Assembly (NCBI RefSeq): GCF_029168945.1
Contig: NC_083605.1
Coordinates: 73,178,969 to 73,242,968, forward strand
Length of the DNA: 64,000 bases
DNA from: Cannabis sativa
Taxonomy: Eukaryota > Streptophyta > Magnoliopsida > Rosales > Cannabaceae
Reading direction: 5' to 3'
The translations under genes and the position numbers were made by a program. Below are positions 24,629 to 34,958 of the stretch, one piece after another (the stretch's first letter is position 1; the number at the start of each line of letters is the position of its first letter). The notes beneath the pieces are model-generated. The model was given only the letters and a program-made list of their open reading frames with translations, ran no database searches and was not told the origin of the DNA.

Positions 24629-25645
24629 TCAAGGGGCATAGCCACCACCACCACCATGGCCACCGCCTTCGCCACCTCCATATCCACTGCCATGTGCACC
24701 TCCACCACCTGCATAACCACCGCCACCTCCAGAGCCACTGCCAGATCCTCCTCCTCCACCACCACCATGAGCTCCACCACCACCATAACCTCCTCCACTA
24801 CCCCCACCTTGGCCCCCTCCACCACCATACCCTGCATTACCACCACCGTATCCTCCCCCTGCTCCACCTCCTTCACCACCGCCATAACCACCACCATGCT
24901 CTCCTCCATATCCAGCTCCACCACCGCCACCACTACCCCCACCGTGTCCTCCTCCACCAGCACCACCATACCCTGCACCACCTCCTTCACCTGCACCGCC
25001 TCCATAACCACCACCTCCAGCACCACCATAAGCACCACCACCACCACTTCCACCACCTCCACCACCGCCATGTCCAACACCATACTCTCCACCAGCACCA
25101 CCATATCCAGCTCCACCTCCTTTTCCTCCTCCACCACCATAAGCACCACCAGCTCCGACACCACCATAAGCAGCTCCACCACCGCTACCACCTCCACCAC
25201 CACCACCTCCTTGAGCCCCACCTGCACCATACCCAGCACCACCTCCTTCTCCTCCACCACCTCCACCTCCATAAGCACCAACACCACCATATCCAACTGC
25301 ACCACCACCACCACCACTACCACTGCCTCCACCACCACCATGTCCACCTGCACCGCCATAGCCAGCACCGCCACCTTCTCCTCCACCACCTCCATAGCCA
25401 GCAGCAGCACCACCACCATGGTCTCCTACTGCAACATACCCTCCACCGCTGCCTGCACCTCCACCACCACCACCACCATAACTACCAGCACCGGCATAGC
25501 CTTCTCCACCGCCATGTCCTCCACCAGAACCATAGCCACCAACATTGGGCTCATAAGTGAGCAAGAGTCTAGTAGCGGAGCAAATACCTAAAGCTAGAAA
25601 GAGAAAGAGAAAGCGAATGTTGGTATGGTTATTATTATTAGCCAT
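24629..25645 (-). CDS. Secreted glycine-rich cell-wall-type protein 1
   Basis: Single exon, 338 aa. The N terminus is a signal peptide (hydrophobic FLFLFLALGICSA, cleavage likely near residue 25). It is followed by TRLLLTYEPNVGGYGSG and then about 300 residues that are mostly glycine with regular Tyr, Ala, Ser and His. Irregular modules of the type GxGYGGAGGHGGGGGSG recur, and the protein ends GGYAP. This fits class I glycine-rich structural proteins of the cell wall, where tyrosines may be cross-linked. Function is inferred from composition and secretion signal only. It is the most divergent member of the local five-gene family: its signal peptide differs from the other four, but the GYAP end and ATRLLLT region echo them. 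The + strand frames across it are shadows of GGN codons. Confidence 0.9.
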   Translation of the reverse strand: MANNNNHTNIRFLFLFLALGICSATRLLLTYEPNVGGYGSGGGHGGGEGYAGAGSYGGGGGGGAGSGGGYVAVGDHGGGAAAGYGGGGGEGGGAGYGGAGGHGGGGGSGSGGGGGAVGYGGVGAYGGGGGGGEGGGAGYGAGGAQGGGGGGGGSGGGAAYGGVGAGGAYGGGGGKGGGAGYGGAGGEYGVGHGGGGGGGSGGGGAYGGAGGGGYGGGAGEGGGAGYGGAGGGGHGGGSGGGGGAGYGGEHGGGYGGGEGGGAGGGYGGGNAGYGGGGGQGGGSGGGYGGGGAHGGGGGGGSGSGSGGGGGYAGGGGAHGSGYGGGEGGGHGGGGGYAP

Positions 25646-25697
25646 GGTGTAACAAATAAATGAATGAGTTTGAAGAATGTTAGAAATAGTTTAAGGG

Positions 25698-25705
25698 TTT
25701 ATATA
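25698..25705 (-). promoter_or_regulatory. Candidate TATA box of glycine-rich gene 1
   Basis: TATATAAA on the - strand lies about 53 bases before the start codon at 25645, at a plausible distance for a short leader. No experimental start site is available. Confidence 0.5.
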
Positions 25706-27658
25706 GACATATACACGAGAAGATACAAAAATAGATATAAAAGTGTTGTGTCCACTGAGTGAATAGTAGTAGTAGGAAAAAGAAAAGTGGGCGGAAGAGC
25801 ACATGCAAAAGAAGAATATTTACATACTTTGATGAGGTTATGATTATAGAAGATAGGGTGGTCCATTCAATAACTACTATGCACACTCACTCACACTACT
25901 CACACTACTAGTACTGTTTATAGTGTATAGTGTGGTTTTGCTGTCGCCCACATATATACCCACCGTAGAGGCGTAGTGTAATGTATCACCTAGTTAGCCA
26001 CACCATGTGCCACATTCTCCCATGGACCTTTCATCTTACCTAATAATTCCTCTTCTTGCTTTATCTTGTTCATTACTCAATCATTTATACACTTATTATA
26101 TTATTATTATTAATTAATTAGTCTATTATTAAAGTATTGATGATCAATATATTTGTAGTGATCTCTATAAATATTAATGATTACAATTAAGTTCAAAGGT
26201 TATGGAAATTAAAGATATTTTAATTGATGTAAGTGCTTTGATCTACATGCAAAATTCATAAGTACGTGATGCATGCGTATGCCTATCACTTGAATTAATA
26301 ATGTGTCGTGTCCACCTCCCTCTTTATAATGAAATTGTCTATAATTTCTTTTAATTTATGTACGGTTGTATGTTCATTGGCATAATATGAGATATATATA
26401 ATCACCAAACAAGTTGAGGGGAGGTAAGTATTGTTGGCCAGTTGATCCAACTTTGGGCTTCAAAGTTTACCTTTAACTTTCACATTAGTATACTATTATC
26501 TGTTTTGGGTTTACACTGCACGGATTTATTTTTGGACACTTTCTAAAAAGGCATTGTACTAATAGAGTAGCCGAATATTTGAGGCATTCTTTTCTGTTAT
26601 TTTTGATGTGGGATTTGAGTTGATAATCCATTAATATTGTTAGAAAGACTTTTGACACGATGCACTAAATACATTGTAATCGTCAACGGGACATGCACTC
26701 GAACCACTACAATATTAAGTAAACTTTTGATACAAGATACTATACAGATTTTCAATCGAGAGGTCATATTGAGAGCTTCTCCCACGCAATGCTAAAACAG
26801 CCCACGTTCCCTTTGGCTCTAGTACCACTTATTGGGCCTCATTCATCCAACTTGTTAGGTTGCAAGCTCACCTGAACTCTTATATTAGTATACCATAATT
26901 ACCCACTTTGAGCTAGTCCGCACGGATTTGTCAGGTACTAATTTGTAATTAATTAAGTACCCTTATTAGAAAAGAGAATCGAAACACCATTGAGATTCCA
27001 TCCACAAGATCTTGCGTGAATGCTACCGAACTCCCTGCATTTAAATCTAAAATCCCTTTAGATTAATCAGAACAATATATATATCCCTCTTGCTCTTCAA
27101 CATAAAGTAGCTCCAACTCCAAGAATGGAGTTTGTAAAAAATAAATTTAGAGAAGAGAGCGAGAGAGTGAAACAAAAAAAGAAAATGTGAAAGCAAAAAC
27201 TTATATATAAGCTTAAACCAATAAATTAACTGACTTAACAAACTGATAATGTTAACAGAGAGATTAACACCAATTAATCTACTTAGCTGACGTGGCAATT
27301 TAAGATTCATATAGAAAGTGCATTTTCAACTAAGACGAACCATGTTGGCCCTAGAATCTAATTTCCCATATGCACAACAATGATTGTTACTGACTGACTT
27401 CTTACACAATTTATTTTTAAAGCTAATTATTCCTTACTTCATTTTTTTTTCTGGTATATTAATCAAAAAAAATTTCGAGTAGGAAGCTCTTATTTGAAGG
27501 ATCTTGGAATTGAAGAAATAAATTTTTTGGGGACCTTTACAGTTATTTGAGCAAAATTTGTAGATGCATGTGATGATAACGCTTTGGAGCAGTTTGGCTT
27601 GATCGCCATTGTTATTTTGAAGCCTCAGCAGATTGTATAGTATGGAGTCATAAGCATT
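25706..27658. other. Intergenic region with a diverged dispersed repeat
   Basis: There is no gene. The segments 26440-26545 and 26855-26945 are diverged versions of one another (both contain an ATTAGTATACxAT...CTGCACGGATTT-like string), so part of this region is an old repeat. The text around 26520-26570 recurs near 20515-20565. The target site of the copia element (GCATT) lies at 27654-27658. Confidence 0.4.
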
Positions 27659-28189
27659 TGTGGTATTTTTAGACATAAGTCTAATATTCAGAACATGTGG
27701 CACTCTCGGATTGGACAGTTTCAAATGTTAGTTTTGTTAGTTGGTTTAGGAGGGAAAGTTCTCTTCATGTACTACACCTATATAAACTCTAAACCAAGAC
27801 AATTCTAAGATGACACCAATTGAGACACAAAATCAGAGAGTGAGAGAGAATTGAGACTGAGTGATTGAGAGGATTAGGAGCTAGACTCCTTCTGTAATTG
27901 ATCCTTTCTGTTGTGATCAAATCACTTGTAATCATTCCTGATTAATCAATAAAGAAGTATGCTGATTGTTTCCCGAGGATGTAGGCATAGATTACATTGA
28001 TCTATGTTCGAACCTCGTAAAAGAAAGGTGCCATTTTATCTGTTCAAAGTTCTTTAATTGTTGATTGCTTAAAGTTCTTACTGGTTCAAATTTATTGCTG
28101 GTTTTTGGACTGCATTTTCGATTTCTGGTTTATGTTAATTTGTTCTTTGTTGTGTGTTCTTGAATGAGGTGAATTGTGGATTCACCACA
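27659..28189 (+). repeat. 5' LTR of the intact copia element
   Basis: TG...CA ends with a short inverted terminus TGTGGT/ACCACA. CCTATATAAACTCT (27778-27791) is a plausible TATA box, which would place transcription start about 30 bases further on. AATAAAG near 27948 is a possible polyadenylation signal. Confidence 0.93.
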
Positions 28190-28191
28190 AA

Positions 28192-28203
28192 TGGTATCAG
28201 AGC
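28192..28203 (+). other. Primer-binding site (initiator tRNA-Met) of the intact copia element
   Basis: TGGTATCAGAGC lies two bases after the 5' LTR and is the standard complement of the 3' end of plant initiator tRNA-Met used to prime minus-strand DNA. Confidence 0.92.
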
Positions 28204-28265
28204 AAGGTTAAGGAAAGTGTTGACATTCAAGAACCGGTTCAAGACTCAAAGAACACATCCTGAAA

Positions 28266-31200
28266 ATGTCATCAGCAAGATTCGAAGTTGACAAGTTCAC
28301 AGGGACAAACGACTTCAGCTTATGGAGAATCAAGATGAAAGCTTTGCTTGTTCATCAGGGAATTTCAGAAGCTATCGAACCTACTCAACTTGAAGAACTA
28401 ACAGATGTAAAGATCAAAAGAGACACAGAATCAAAAGCTCACAGTGTCATTTTACTAAGTCTTGGAGATGAAGTCCTGAGAGAAGTATCAGATGAAACTA
28501 CTGCCTCTGGTCTGTGGATTAAACTTGCTTCCATCTACTTGAAGAAATCCCTAGCCAACAAATTGTACCTAAAGAAAAAGCTCTATGCAATGAGAATGGA
28601 TGAAAGCAAAGAATTAAGATGTCACCTTGATGAATTCAATAGAATAGTTCTTGATTTGAACAACATAGGTGTTAAGATCGAGGAAGAGGATCAAGCAATT
28701 ATTTTGCTGAGTTCTCTACCTAAAACCTATGAGCATTTTGTAGACACCATTCTTTATGGAAAAGATACATTGACAATGTCAGAAGTAAAGGCTGCACTCA
28801 ACTCAAAGGAAATTCAAAAGAAAACTGATGACAGGGGAGATTCGAATGGTGATAGTCTGTACATTGGAAGAGGAAGACCTGACAAGAGAGAATTCAAGAA
28901 TAAGTTTAGAAGCAGCAGTCAATCCAAGAACAAATCCAAATTCAAGACTGGGAAATTCTGTTACTACTGCAAGAAAGAAGGACACTTTCGAAATGAGTGT
29001 AGAGCATTAAAAGCAAAGAATTCCAGAGGTAAAAGTAAAGAAAGAGGTGAAACAAATGTTGCAGAAGATGGATACGAATCAGCAGATGTATTGGTAGTGT
29101 CTAGCAAGGAATCAGGCAGAGAATGGATATTAGATTCTGGGTGCTCATTTCACATGACACCTCACAGAAATCTGTTCTGTGAATTCAAGGAGATACAAGG
29201 TGGAAATGTACTTCTAGGAAACAACAAAGCCTGTCAGATCAAAGGGATTGGATCTGTGTTGTTTACCATGCATGATGGCATCAAGAGGACAGTCAAAAAT
29301 GTCAGGTATATCCCTGAACTTAAGAGAAACTTACTATCTATTGGAGAATTAGTTGCTAGTGGATGTTCTATTAAGATTAATGAGTCTTTAAGAGTAATAA
29401 AAGGCTCACTTGTGGTCATGAAAGGTGATATCAGAAATGGTATATATGTTCTTAATGGAAAGGCAGTGTTGGGAACAGCAAATGCTGCTGTAAATGACAG
29501 TACTGGGGACAAAACTAGAATGTGGCATTTGAGATTAGGGCATGTGAGTGAAAGAGGTCTAATTGAACTAGACAAACAAGGTCTGTTAAGGGATAAGTTG
29601 AATGGGAAATTGGAGTTCTGTGAAGAGTGTGTATTAGGAAAGAGTTGCAGGGTAAAGTTCCCTACTGGCATACACATCACCAAGGAACCACTCAACTATG
29701 TACATTCAGATCTGTGGGGGCCATCAAGAACACAATCCCTTGGAGGTGCCAATTACTTCATGAGCATCATTGATGATTTCAGTAGGAAGGTTTGGGTTTT
29801 CATGTTGAGAAACAAGAATCAAGCTTTGGAAACTTTCAGCAATTGGAGAAAGCTCATGGAAAACCAAACAGGTAGAAAACTAAAGGTTTTGAGGACAGAC
29901 AATGGACTGGAATACTGCTCAGATGAATTCAAGGATTATTGTGCCAAGACTGGAATCAAGAGACACAAATCAGTGATTAAAACACCTCAACAGAATGGCT
30001 TGGCTGAGAGAATGAACAGAACCATTCTAGAGAGGGTTAGGTGTATGCTGAAGGGTGCAGGATTGCAGAAACATTTTTGGGGTGAGGCAGTGAAGACTGC
30101 ATGCTATTTAATCAACAGGTGTCCCTCTGTTGCATTAAATTTCAAAACACCTCAAGAGATATGGACTGGAAACAAACCAAATTATGATCACTTAAAGGTT
30201 TTTGGTTGTCTTGCCTATGCTCATGTTAGACAAGACAAACTTGAACCTAGGGCCTTGAAATGCTTATTCCTAGGCTATCCAGATGGTGTGAAAGGATACA
30301 AGCTCTGGTGTTTGGAAGATGGTTATAAGAAGTGCATTATCAGTAGAGATGTAGTGTTCAAGGAGAATGAAATGGCTATGAGACCTGGACAGAATTCAAT
30401 TTTGAATAGAAGGGTACAAGTTCAGGTGGATCAAGATGAACCAAGTCAAAACTGTGATACACCAGAAGCACCACTGACAGAAACTGGGGAAGCTCGAGTT
30501 GAATCTGAGGATGACAATGTAAATCAAGAAAATCTAAGTGACTACCAACTTGCAAGGGACAGAGAAAGAAGGGAAGCTAAAGCCCCAGATAGATTTGGTT
30601 ATGCAGATTACTCTGCTTCAGAATGTACTGCTTTTGCCTTTGCTGCTGCAGAAGAGATTGAAAACTCTGAACCTCTCAGTTACACTGAAGCAATTCAGGG
30701 TAAGGCTAGAGAAAAATGGTTAATGGCTGTAAATGAAGAGATGAACTCTTTGATCAAGAACAAGACATGGATAGTGGTGAAAAGACCTAAAGGACAGAGA
30801 ATCATAGGCTGCAAGTGGATTTTCAGGGAAAAAGAAAGTGACAATGGAACTGGCAAGGTCAGATACAAGGCAAGACTTGTAGCAAAGGGATTTAGTCAAA
30901 AAGAAGGTATAGATTACAATGATATCTTCTCCCCTGTTGTCAAACAAACATCAATAAGAATCATGATGGCTCTGGCTGCTAAATTCGATTATGAGGTGGA
31001 TCAGATGGATGTCAAGACTGCATTTTTGCATGGTATGCTAGATGAAGAAATTTACATGGCCATTCCAGAAGGATTAGAAGTTGAAAACTCAGAAGACAAA
31101 GTGTGTTTACTCAAGAAATCCCTATACGGCCTCAAGCAAGCTCCAAGACAATGGAACTTAAGATTTGATGAGTTCATGATTCGAATTGGTTTTAATAAAA

Positions 31201-32225
31201 GCAAATACGATCCCTGTGTTTACTACAATGATCAGGTTTATCTACTTCTCTATGTAGATGATATCTTGATCATAGGTAAACTAAGGAGTGAAGTTGACAA
31301 AATCAAGATGAAACTGAGTAGTGAATTCGATATGAAAGATCTAGGGAGGGCAAACAAGATACTGGGAATTGACATTATCAGAAAGAGACCAGAATATATC
31401 ATGCTATCTCAGAAGAGTTATCTTCAAAAGGTTCTAGACAAGTTCAGCATGGACAAGGCTAAACAGGTAACATCTCCCATTGCTCCTCATTTCAAACTTA
31501 CACAAGCTCAATCACCTAAAACTGAAGTAGACAAAAGGTTCATGGATAACATACCATATGCATCATGTGTTGGGAGTCTTATGTACTCTATGGTATGCAC
31601 AAGACCAGATTTGGCCTATGCAATGAGTGTTGTAAGTAGGTTCATTGCCAATCCTGGCACTGAACACTGGGCAGCAGTCAAATGGACTCTCAGATATGTC
31701 AAGGGAACCTTGGACATTGGTTTAAAATTTCACAAAGACAACATTTCTCCCTGTGATGTCACTGGCTATGTCGATTCAGACTATGCAGGAAGCATAGACA
31801 CCAGAAGAAGCCTTACTGGTTATTGTTTTACAGTTCTAGGTGGATGTGTTTGTTGGAAATCTAATCTACAAAAGGTGGTTGCACTATCTACAACTGAAGC
31901 TGAGTGTATGGCAGCCACAGAAGCAATAAAAGAAGCAGTTTGGTTGAAAGGATTTGCACAAGAAATGAAGATTAATGCCACTGATATCACTGTCTACTGT
32001 GATAATCAGAGTGCTCTTCATTTGATGAAGAATCCAATGTTCCATGAAAGAAGTAAACACATTGACATTAGACTCCACTACATCAGAGAAATTATTGCAA
32101 GTGGTGAAGTGCAAGTGAAGAAGGTTAAGACAGATGACAACCCTGCAGATGTGATGACCAAATGTGTGACTTTAGCAAAGTTTAGACATTGTCTAAACTT
32201 GCTCAACATCACAACACTGCAGTGA
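28266..32225 (+). CDS. Copia gag-pol polyprotein, full length
   Basis: A single frame of 1319 aa. The order is: gag (about 1-220); zinc knuckle CYYCKKEGHFRNEC (about 232-245); aspartic protease with LDSGCSFHM (Asp near 290). Next come the integrase zinc region (HLRLGH...CEEC, about 420-455) and its catalytic D-D-E residues in SDLWGP (about 482), RTDNGLEY (about 547) and QQNGLAERMNRT (about 581). Reverse transcriptase follows with DVKTAFLHG (about 915) and the YVDD active site (about 997). RNase H is last, with STTEAE (about 1208) and the terminal ADVMTK. Integrase precedes reverse transcriptase, which defines Ty1/copia. No stop or frameshift interrupts it. The product is expected to be cleaved by its own protease inside virus-like particles. 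The start is the first ATG after the primer site in good context. Confidence 0.95.
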   Translation: MSSARFEVDKFTGTNDFSLWRIKMKALLVHQGISEAIEPTQLEELTDVKIKRDTESKAHSVILLSLGDEVLREVSDETTASGLWIKLASIYLKKSLANKLYLKKKLYAMRMDESKELRCHLDEFNRIVLDLNNIGVKIEEEDQAIILLSSLPKTYEHFVDTILYGKDTLTMSEVKAALNSKEIQKKTDDRGDSNGDSLYIGRGRPDKREFKNKFRSSSQSKNKSKFKTGKFCYYCKKEGHFRNECRALKAKNSRGKSKERGETNVAEDGYESADVLVVSSKESGREWILDSGCSFHMTPHRNLFCEFKEIQGGNVLLGNNKACQIKGIGSVLFTMHDGIKRTVKNVRYIPELKRNLLSIGELVASGCSIKINESLRVIKGSLVVMKGDIRNGIYVLNGKAVLGTANAAVNDSTGDKTRMWHLRLGHVSERGLIELDKQGLLRDKLNGKLEFCEECVLGKSCRVKFPTGIHITKEPLNYVHSDLWGPSRTQSLGGANYFMSIIDDFSRKVWVFMLRNKNQALETFSNWRKLMENQTGRKLKVLRTDNGLEYCSDEFKDYCAKTGIKRHKSVIKTPQQNGLAERMNRTILERVRCMLKGAGLQKHFWGEAVKTACYLINRCPSVALNFKTPQEIWTGNKPNYDHLKVFGCLAYAHVRQDKLEPRALKCLFLGYPDGVKGYKLWCLEDGYKKCIISRDVVFKENEMAMRPGQNSILNRRVQVQVDQDEPSQNCDTPEAPLTETGEARVESEDDNVNQENLSDYQLARDRERREAKAPDRFGYADYSASECTAFAFAAAEEIENSEPLSYTEAIQGKAREKWLMAVNEEMNSLIKNKTWIVVKRPKGQRIIGCKWIFREKESDNGTGKVRYKARLVAKGFSQKEGIDYNDIFSPVVKQTSIRIMMALAAKFDYEVDQMDVKTAFLHGMLDEEIYMAIPEGLEVENSEDKVCLLKKSLYGLKQAPRQWNLRFDEFMIRIGFNKSKYDPCVYYNDQVYLLLYVDDILIIGKLRSEVDKIKMKLSSEFDMKDLGRANKILGIDIIRKRPEYIMLSQKSYLQKVLDKFSMDKAKQVTSPIAPHFKLTQAQSPKTEVDKRFMDNIPYASCVGSLMYSMVCTRPDLAYAMSVVSRFIANPGTEHWAAVKWTLRYVKGTLDIGLKFHKDNISPCDVTGYVDSDYAGSIDTRRSLTGYCFTVLGGCVCWKSNLQKVVALSTTEAECMAATEAIKEAVWLKGFAQEMKINATDITVYCDNQSALHLMKNPMFHERSKHIDIRLHYIREIIASGEVQVKKVKTDDNPADVMTKCVTLAKFRHCLNLLNITTLQ

Positions 32226-32298
32226 CTGACCTCCTCGGAGGTACCAGGAAACATTGAGCATGCATACTTTCAGACTTATGACTAAAAAGGTGGATAAT
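32226..32298 (+). other. 3' untranslated spacer and polypurine tract of the intact copia element
   Basis: Between the stop codon and the 3' LTR is a short spacer containing the perfect inverted repeat ACCTCC-TC-GGAGGT (about 32230-32243). It ends in AAAAAGGTGGATAAT (about 32284-32298), the probable polypurine primer for plus-strand synthesis. Confidence 0.7.
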
Positions 32299-32829
32299 TG
32301 TGGTATTTTTAGACATAAGTCTAATATTCAGAACATGTGGCACTCTCGGATTGGACAGTTTCAAATGTTAGTTTTGTTAGTTGGTTTAGGAGGGAAAGTT
32401 CTCTTCATGTACTACACCTATATAAACTCTAAACCAAGACAATTCTAAGATGACACCAATTGAGACACAAAATCAGAGAGTGAGAGAGAATTGAGACTGA
32501 GTGATTGAGAGGATTAGGAGCTAGACTCCTTCTGTAATTGATCCTTTCTGTTGTGATCAAATCACTTGTAATCATTCCTGATTAATCAATAAAGAAGTAT
32601 GCTGATTGTTTCCCGAGGATGTAGGCATAGATTACATTGATCTATGTTCGAACCTCGTAAAAGAAAGGTGCCATTTTATCTGTTCAAAGTTCTTTAATTG
32701 TTGATTGCTTAAAGTTCTTACTGGTTCAAATTTATTGCTGGTTTTTGGACTGCATTTTCGATTTCTGGTTTATGTTAATTTGTTCTTTGTTGTGTGTTCT
32801 TGAATGAGGTGAATTGTGGATTCACCACA
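32299..32829 (+). repeat. 3' LTR of the intact copia element
   Basis: Same length as the 5' LTR (531 bp), with no difference seen by eye. Followed directly by the target duplication GCATT. Confidence 0.93.
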
Positions 32830-32834
32830 GCATT

Positions 32835-33686
32835 AAAATTATTTATTTCACATACTTCAAATTATCAAAATTATTGTTGCTGTACAATTTTAATTATCTT
32901 ATATTTATTAATATTTTAATTGTCCCCACTATTTTTCTTTTTTTTTTTCTCCAGTTTTTGCACTTCGGTAATGGAAATCCACTACTCTCTTGAGAAGGTT
33001 ATACAGCACATGTAGGGAATAAATATCCACTTTAAGAGTGTATATGATTATTATTGATGTCAACTATAGTGACGTTGACAATTGTAAAAAATGAGTCTCC
33101 CATCTTATATAAAAATAAACGCATACACAATCTCCTTTTTTTTTAGAATATAGTAACTATATATATATATTTTGTTTTCTATATAGTATTCAAGATTCTG
33201 TATAGCATATATATAATATTTACATTGTACTGCAACAACCACAGAACACATAGTTCAAATTATTAACTCAAGTCGTATCATGATTTTTATATTTAATTTA
33301 TAAAGCTCTCAACTTAATTTTCTTATTCAGAAAATGTGTATTATTTTAAAAAAGAAATTTATCAACTTAATTTTTTTTGATTATGGTAACCAGATAAAAC
33401 ACGTACAATTAATTATTCATTAATTAAGATCGAGAAACACAACCTAAGTACGTACACACAACTTACGTTGGGGAGCTAGCATGCATGCAAATTCATGCAC
33501 CACGTATTTTCCTTCCTTCTTTCTTCTTATTAATTATTAATTAATTACTTGCCAATTAATCAATATCATATTTTGGAATAATATAATTAGTGATATCGAT
33601 GGTCAAACAAGTAATTGCACTCTTTCAAAAAAAAAAAAAGTAGGTATAAGTATTTGCTAATTGGTGTGTTGATGAAGAATTTCTCT
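32835..33686. other. Intergenic region and 3' flank of glycine-rich gene 2
   Basis: AT-rich, with no gene. The stretch 33460-33500 (ACAACTTACGT ... CATGCATG ... TCATGCA) recurs in diverged form at 49907-49940 downstream of glycine-rich gene 3, showing that the 3' flank was duplicated with the gene. Confidence 0.5.
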
Positions 33687-34400
33687 TCAAGGAGCATAGC
33701 CACTAGATCCACCGCCGCCGCCTCCACCAGATCCACCGCCACCGCCTCCACCGTGGCCACCAGCACCACCACCGTAACCTGACCCCGCTCCTTCACCACT
33801 ACCATAACCACCTCCATGTGCTCCACCACCACCCGAACCTCCTCCACCTCCGCCACCACTTCCACCACCACCACCTCCTCCGTGTCCCCCTGCAGCTCCT
33901 CCTCCTGCTCCATACCCGCTACCAGAGCCTCCTCCATAACCACCACCAGCACCTTCCCCTCCACCTTGCCCACCACCACCACCGCCGCCTTTACCACCAC
34001 CACCACCGCCACCACCACCGACTCCTCCACCAGAACCATAACCTGCACCACCTCCTTCTCCGGCTCCACTTCCATACCCGCCACCTGCACCACCAGTTCC
34101 ACCACCACCACCTCCACCGCTACCGCCACCTCCTCCATGTCCACCAGCAGATCCATAGCCTTCACCGCCGCCTTCTCCACTACCACTTCCGCTTCCATAT
34201 CCGGCGGCTCCACCATTAACACCAACATTTAGGCCTACACCAAGATGATCAGTAGTAGTGACAGTGGCATAGCCAACTGTGAAAGTACCAAAGTCTTGAA
34301 TTTTTTCATTATTAGTTATTAAAAGAGCTCTAGACGCATATGTAGTAATTACCAAACCAAATAAAACAGAAAAAACAACTGAAATTGTACGGATGGACAT
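33687..34400 (-). CDS. Secreted glycine-rich cell-wall-type protein 2
   Basis: Single exon, 237 aa. The signal peptide is MSIRTISVVFSVLFGLVITT with likely cleavage after TYAS near residue 23. A short non-repetitive segment (RALLITNNEKIQDFGTFTVG, then ATVTTTDHLGVGLNVGVN) is unusual among the siblings. About 170 residues of Gly-rich repeats with GYGSG, AGGHGGGGG and SGYGGG modules follow, ending SSGYAP. Its signal peptide matches genes 3, 4 and 5 at SVV-F--L-GLVI-TYASRAL. A structural cell-wall role is inferred from composition and secretion signal. Confidence 0.9.
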   Translation of the reverse strand: MSIRTISVVFSVLFGLVITTYASRALLITNNEKIQDFGTFTVGYATVTTTDHLGVGLNVGVNGGAAGYGSGSGSGEGGGEGYGSAGGHGGGGGSGGGGGGGTGGAGGGYGSGAGEGGGAGYGSGGGVGGGGGGGGGKGGGGGGGQGGGEGAGGGYGGGSGSGYGAGGGAAGGHGGGGGGGSGGGGGGGSGGGGAHGGGYGSGEGAGSGYGGGAGGHGGGGGGGSGGGGGGGSSGYAP

Positions 34401-34461
34401 TGGGAATTTTTATGTATATTTTAATTGTTATAATTATATGGTTAGAATGGAAGAAATGAGT

Positions 34462-34473
34462 GCTATAAATAAG
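34462..34473 (-). promoter_or_regulatory. Candidate TATA-type motif of glycine-rich gene 2
   Basis: On the - strand, CTTATTTATAGC lies 62-73 bases before the start codon. The same core (TATTTATA) occurs at similar distances before genes 3, 4 and 5. Confidence 0.5.
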
Positions 34474-34519
34474 AGAGGGAAGGAAGGAGTAATAAAGTGC
34501 ATACTAAAGATAGTGTGGG

Positions 34520-34690
34520 CGCACACACATGATGATTATTATTATAGTCAGTGCTCCAATACGCAGACATATGCGACTTTCTTAGTACTATAATTAATTA
34601 TGCTAATCTTGTTCACCATTATTATATTATTTATAGTGAGTTTATGCTGTCTTCCTCATCTGGCCTCTATAACCAATATTATTTTAATTT
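34520..34690 (-). promoter_or_regulatory. Conserved upstream block shared by glycine-rich genes 2 and 3
   Basis: The + strand words CACACATGAT, CAGTGCTCCAATA and AGTTTATGCTGTC-TCCTCATCTG-CCTCTAT occur in the same order and spacing at 51168-51315 upstream of gene 3. Conservation over more than 150 bases shows the promoter was duplicated with the gene. CACATG/CATGTG may be a bHLH- or NAC-type site, which is inference. Confidence 0.6.
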
Positions 34691-34958
34691 AGTCTTGTCT
34701 TTGTATAAATATTGTTGTGGGGTTTTTAGGTGAGGGAAATTTTCTAGCTTTGTATATGTTATAATTTTTTTTTTTAAAACATTTAGAATAATTTATATGG
34801 TATAATTAAGTGTAACTGAATATTTAAATTTTTGAAAATTGTAATTTTTAAAATTTTATGATATACCGGAGTGTAAAAATATTTAAATTATAATTTTTAA
34901 AATGTCCAAAATAGAAAATACGCTTTCAATTTTTGTTTGAATTGTAAATTTTATTCAA

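Larger units (their letters stand above)
27659..32829 (+). mobile_element. Complete, apparently intact Ty1/copia retrotransposon
   Basis: This is a 5171-bp element bounded by 531-bp LTRs that look identical on reading (27659-28189 and 32299-32829), each starting TGTGGT and ending ACCACA. A perfect 5-bp target duplication GCATT flanks it (27654-27658, 32830-32834). The initiator-tRNA-Met primer site follows the 5' LTR, and one uninterrupted polyprotein fills the interior. Identical LTRs and an open frame indicate very recent insertion. Its size and domain order are those of Tork/Tnt1-like elements, though the lineage was not tested. Confidence 0.95.

Noticed and set aside
24604..25591. Long + strand frames rich in His, or in Thr/Ser, opposite glycine-rich gene 1 (similar ones opposite genes 2, 3 and 4)
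   Set aside because: They are the mechanical complement of GGN codons (CCACCACC repeats). They have no start context, signal or domain, and the - strand frame has a signal peptide and TATA box.
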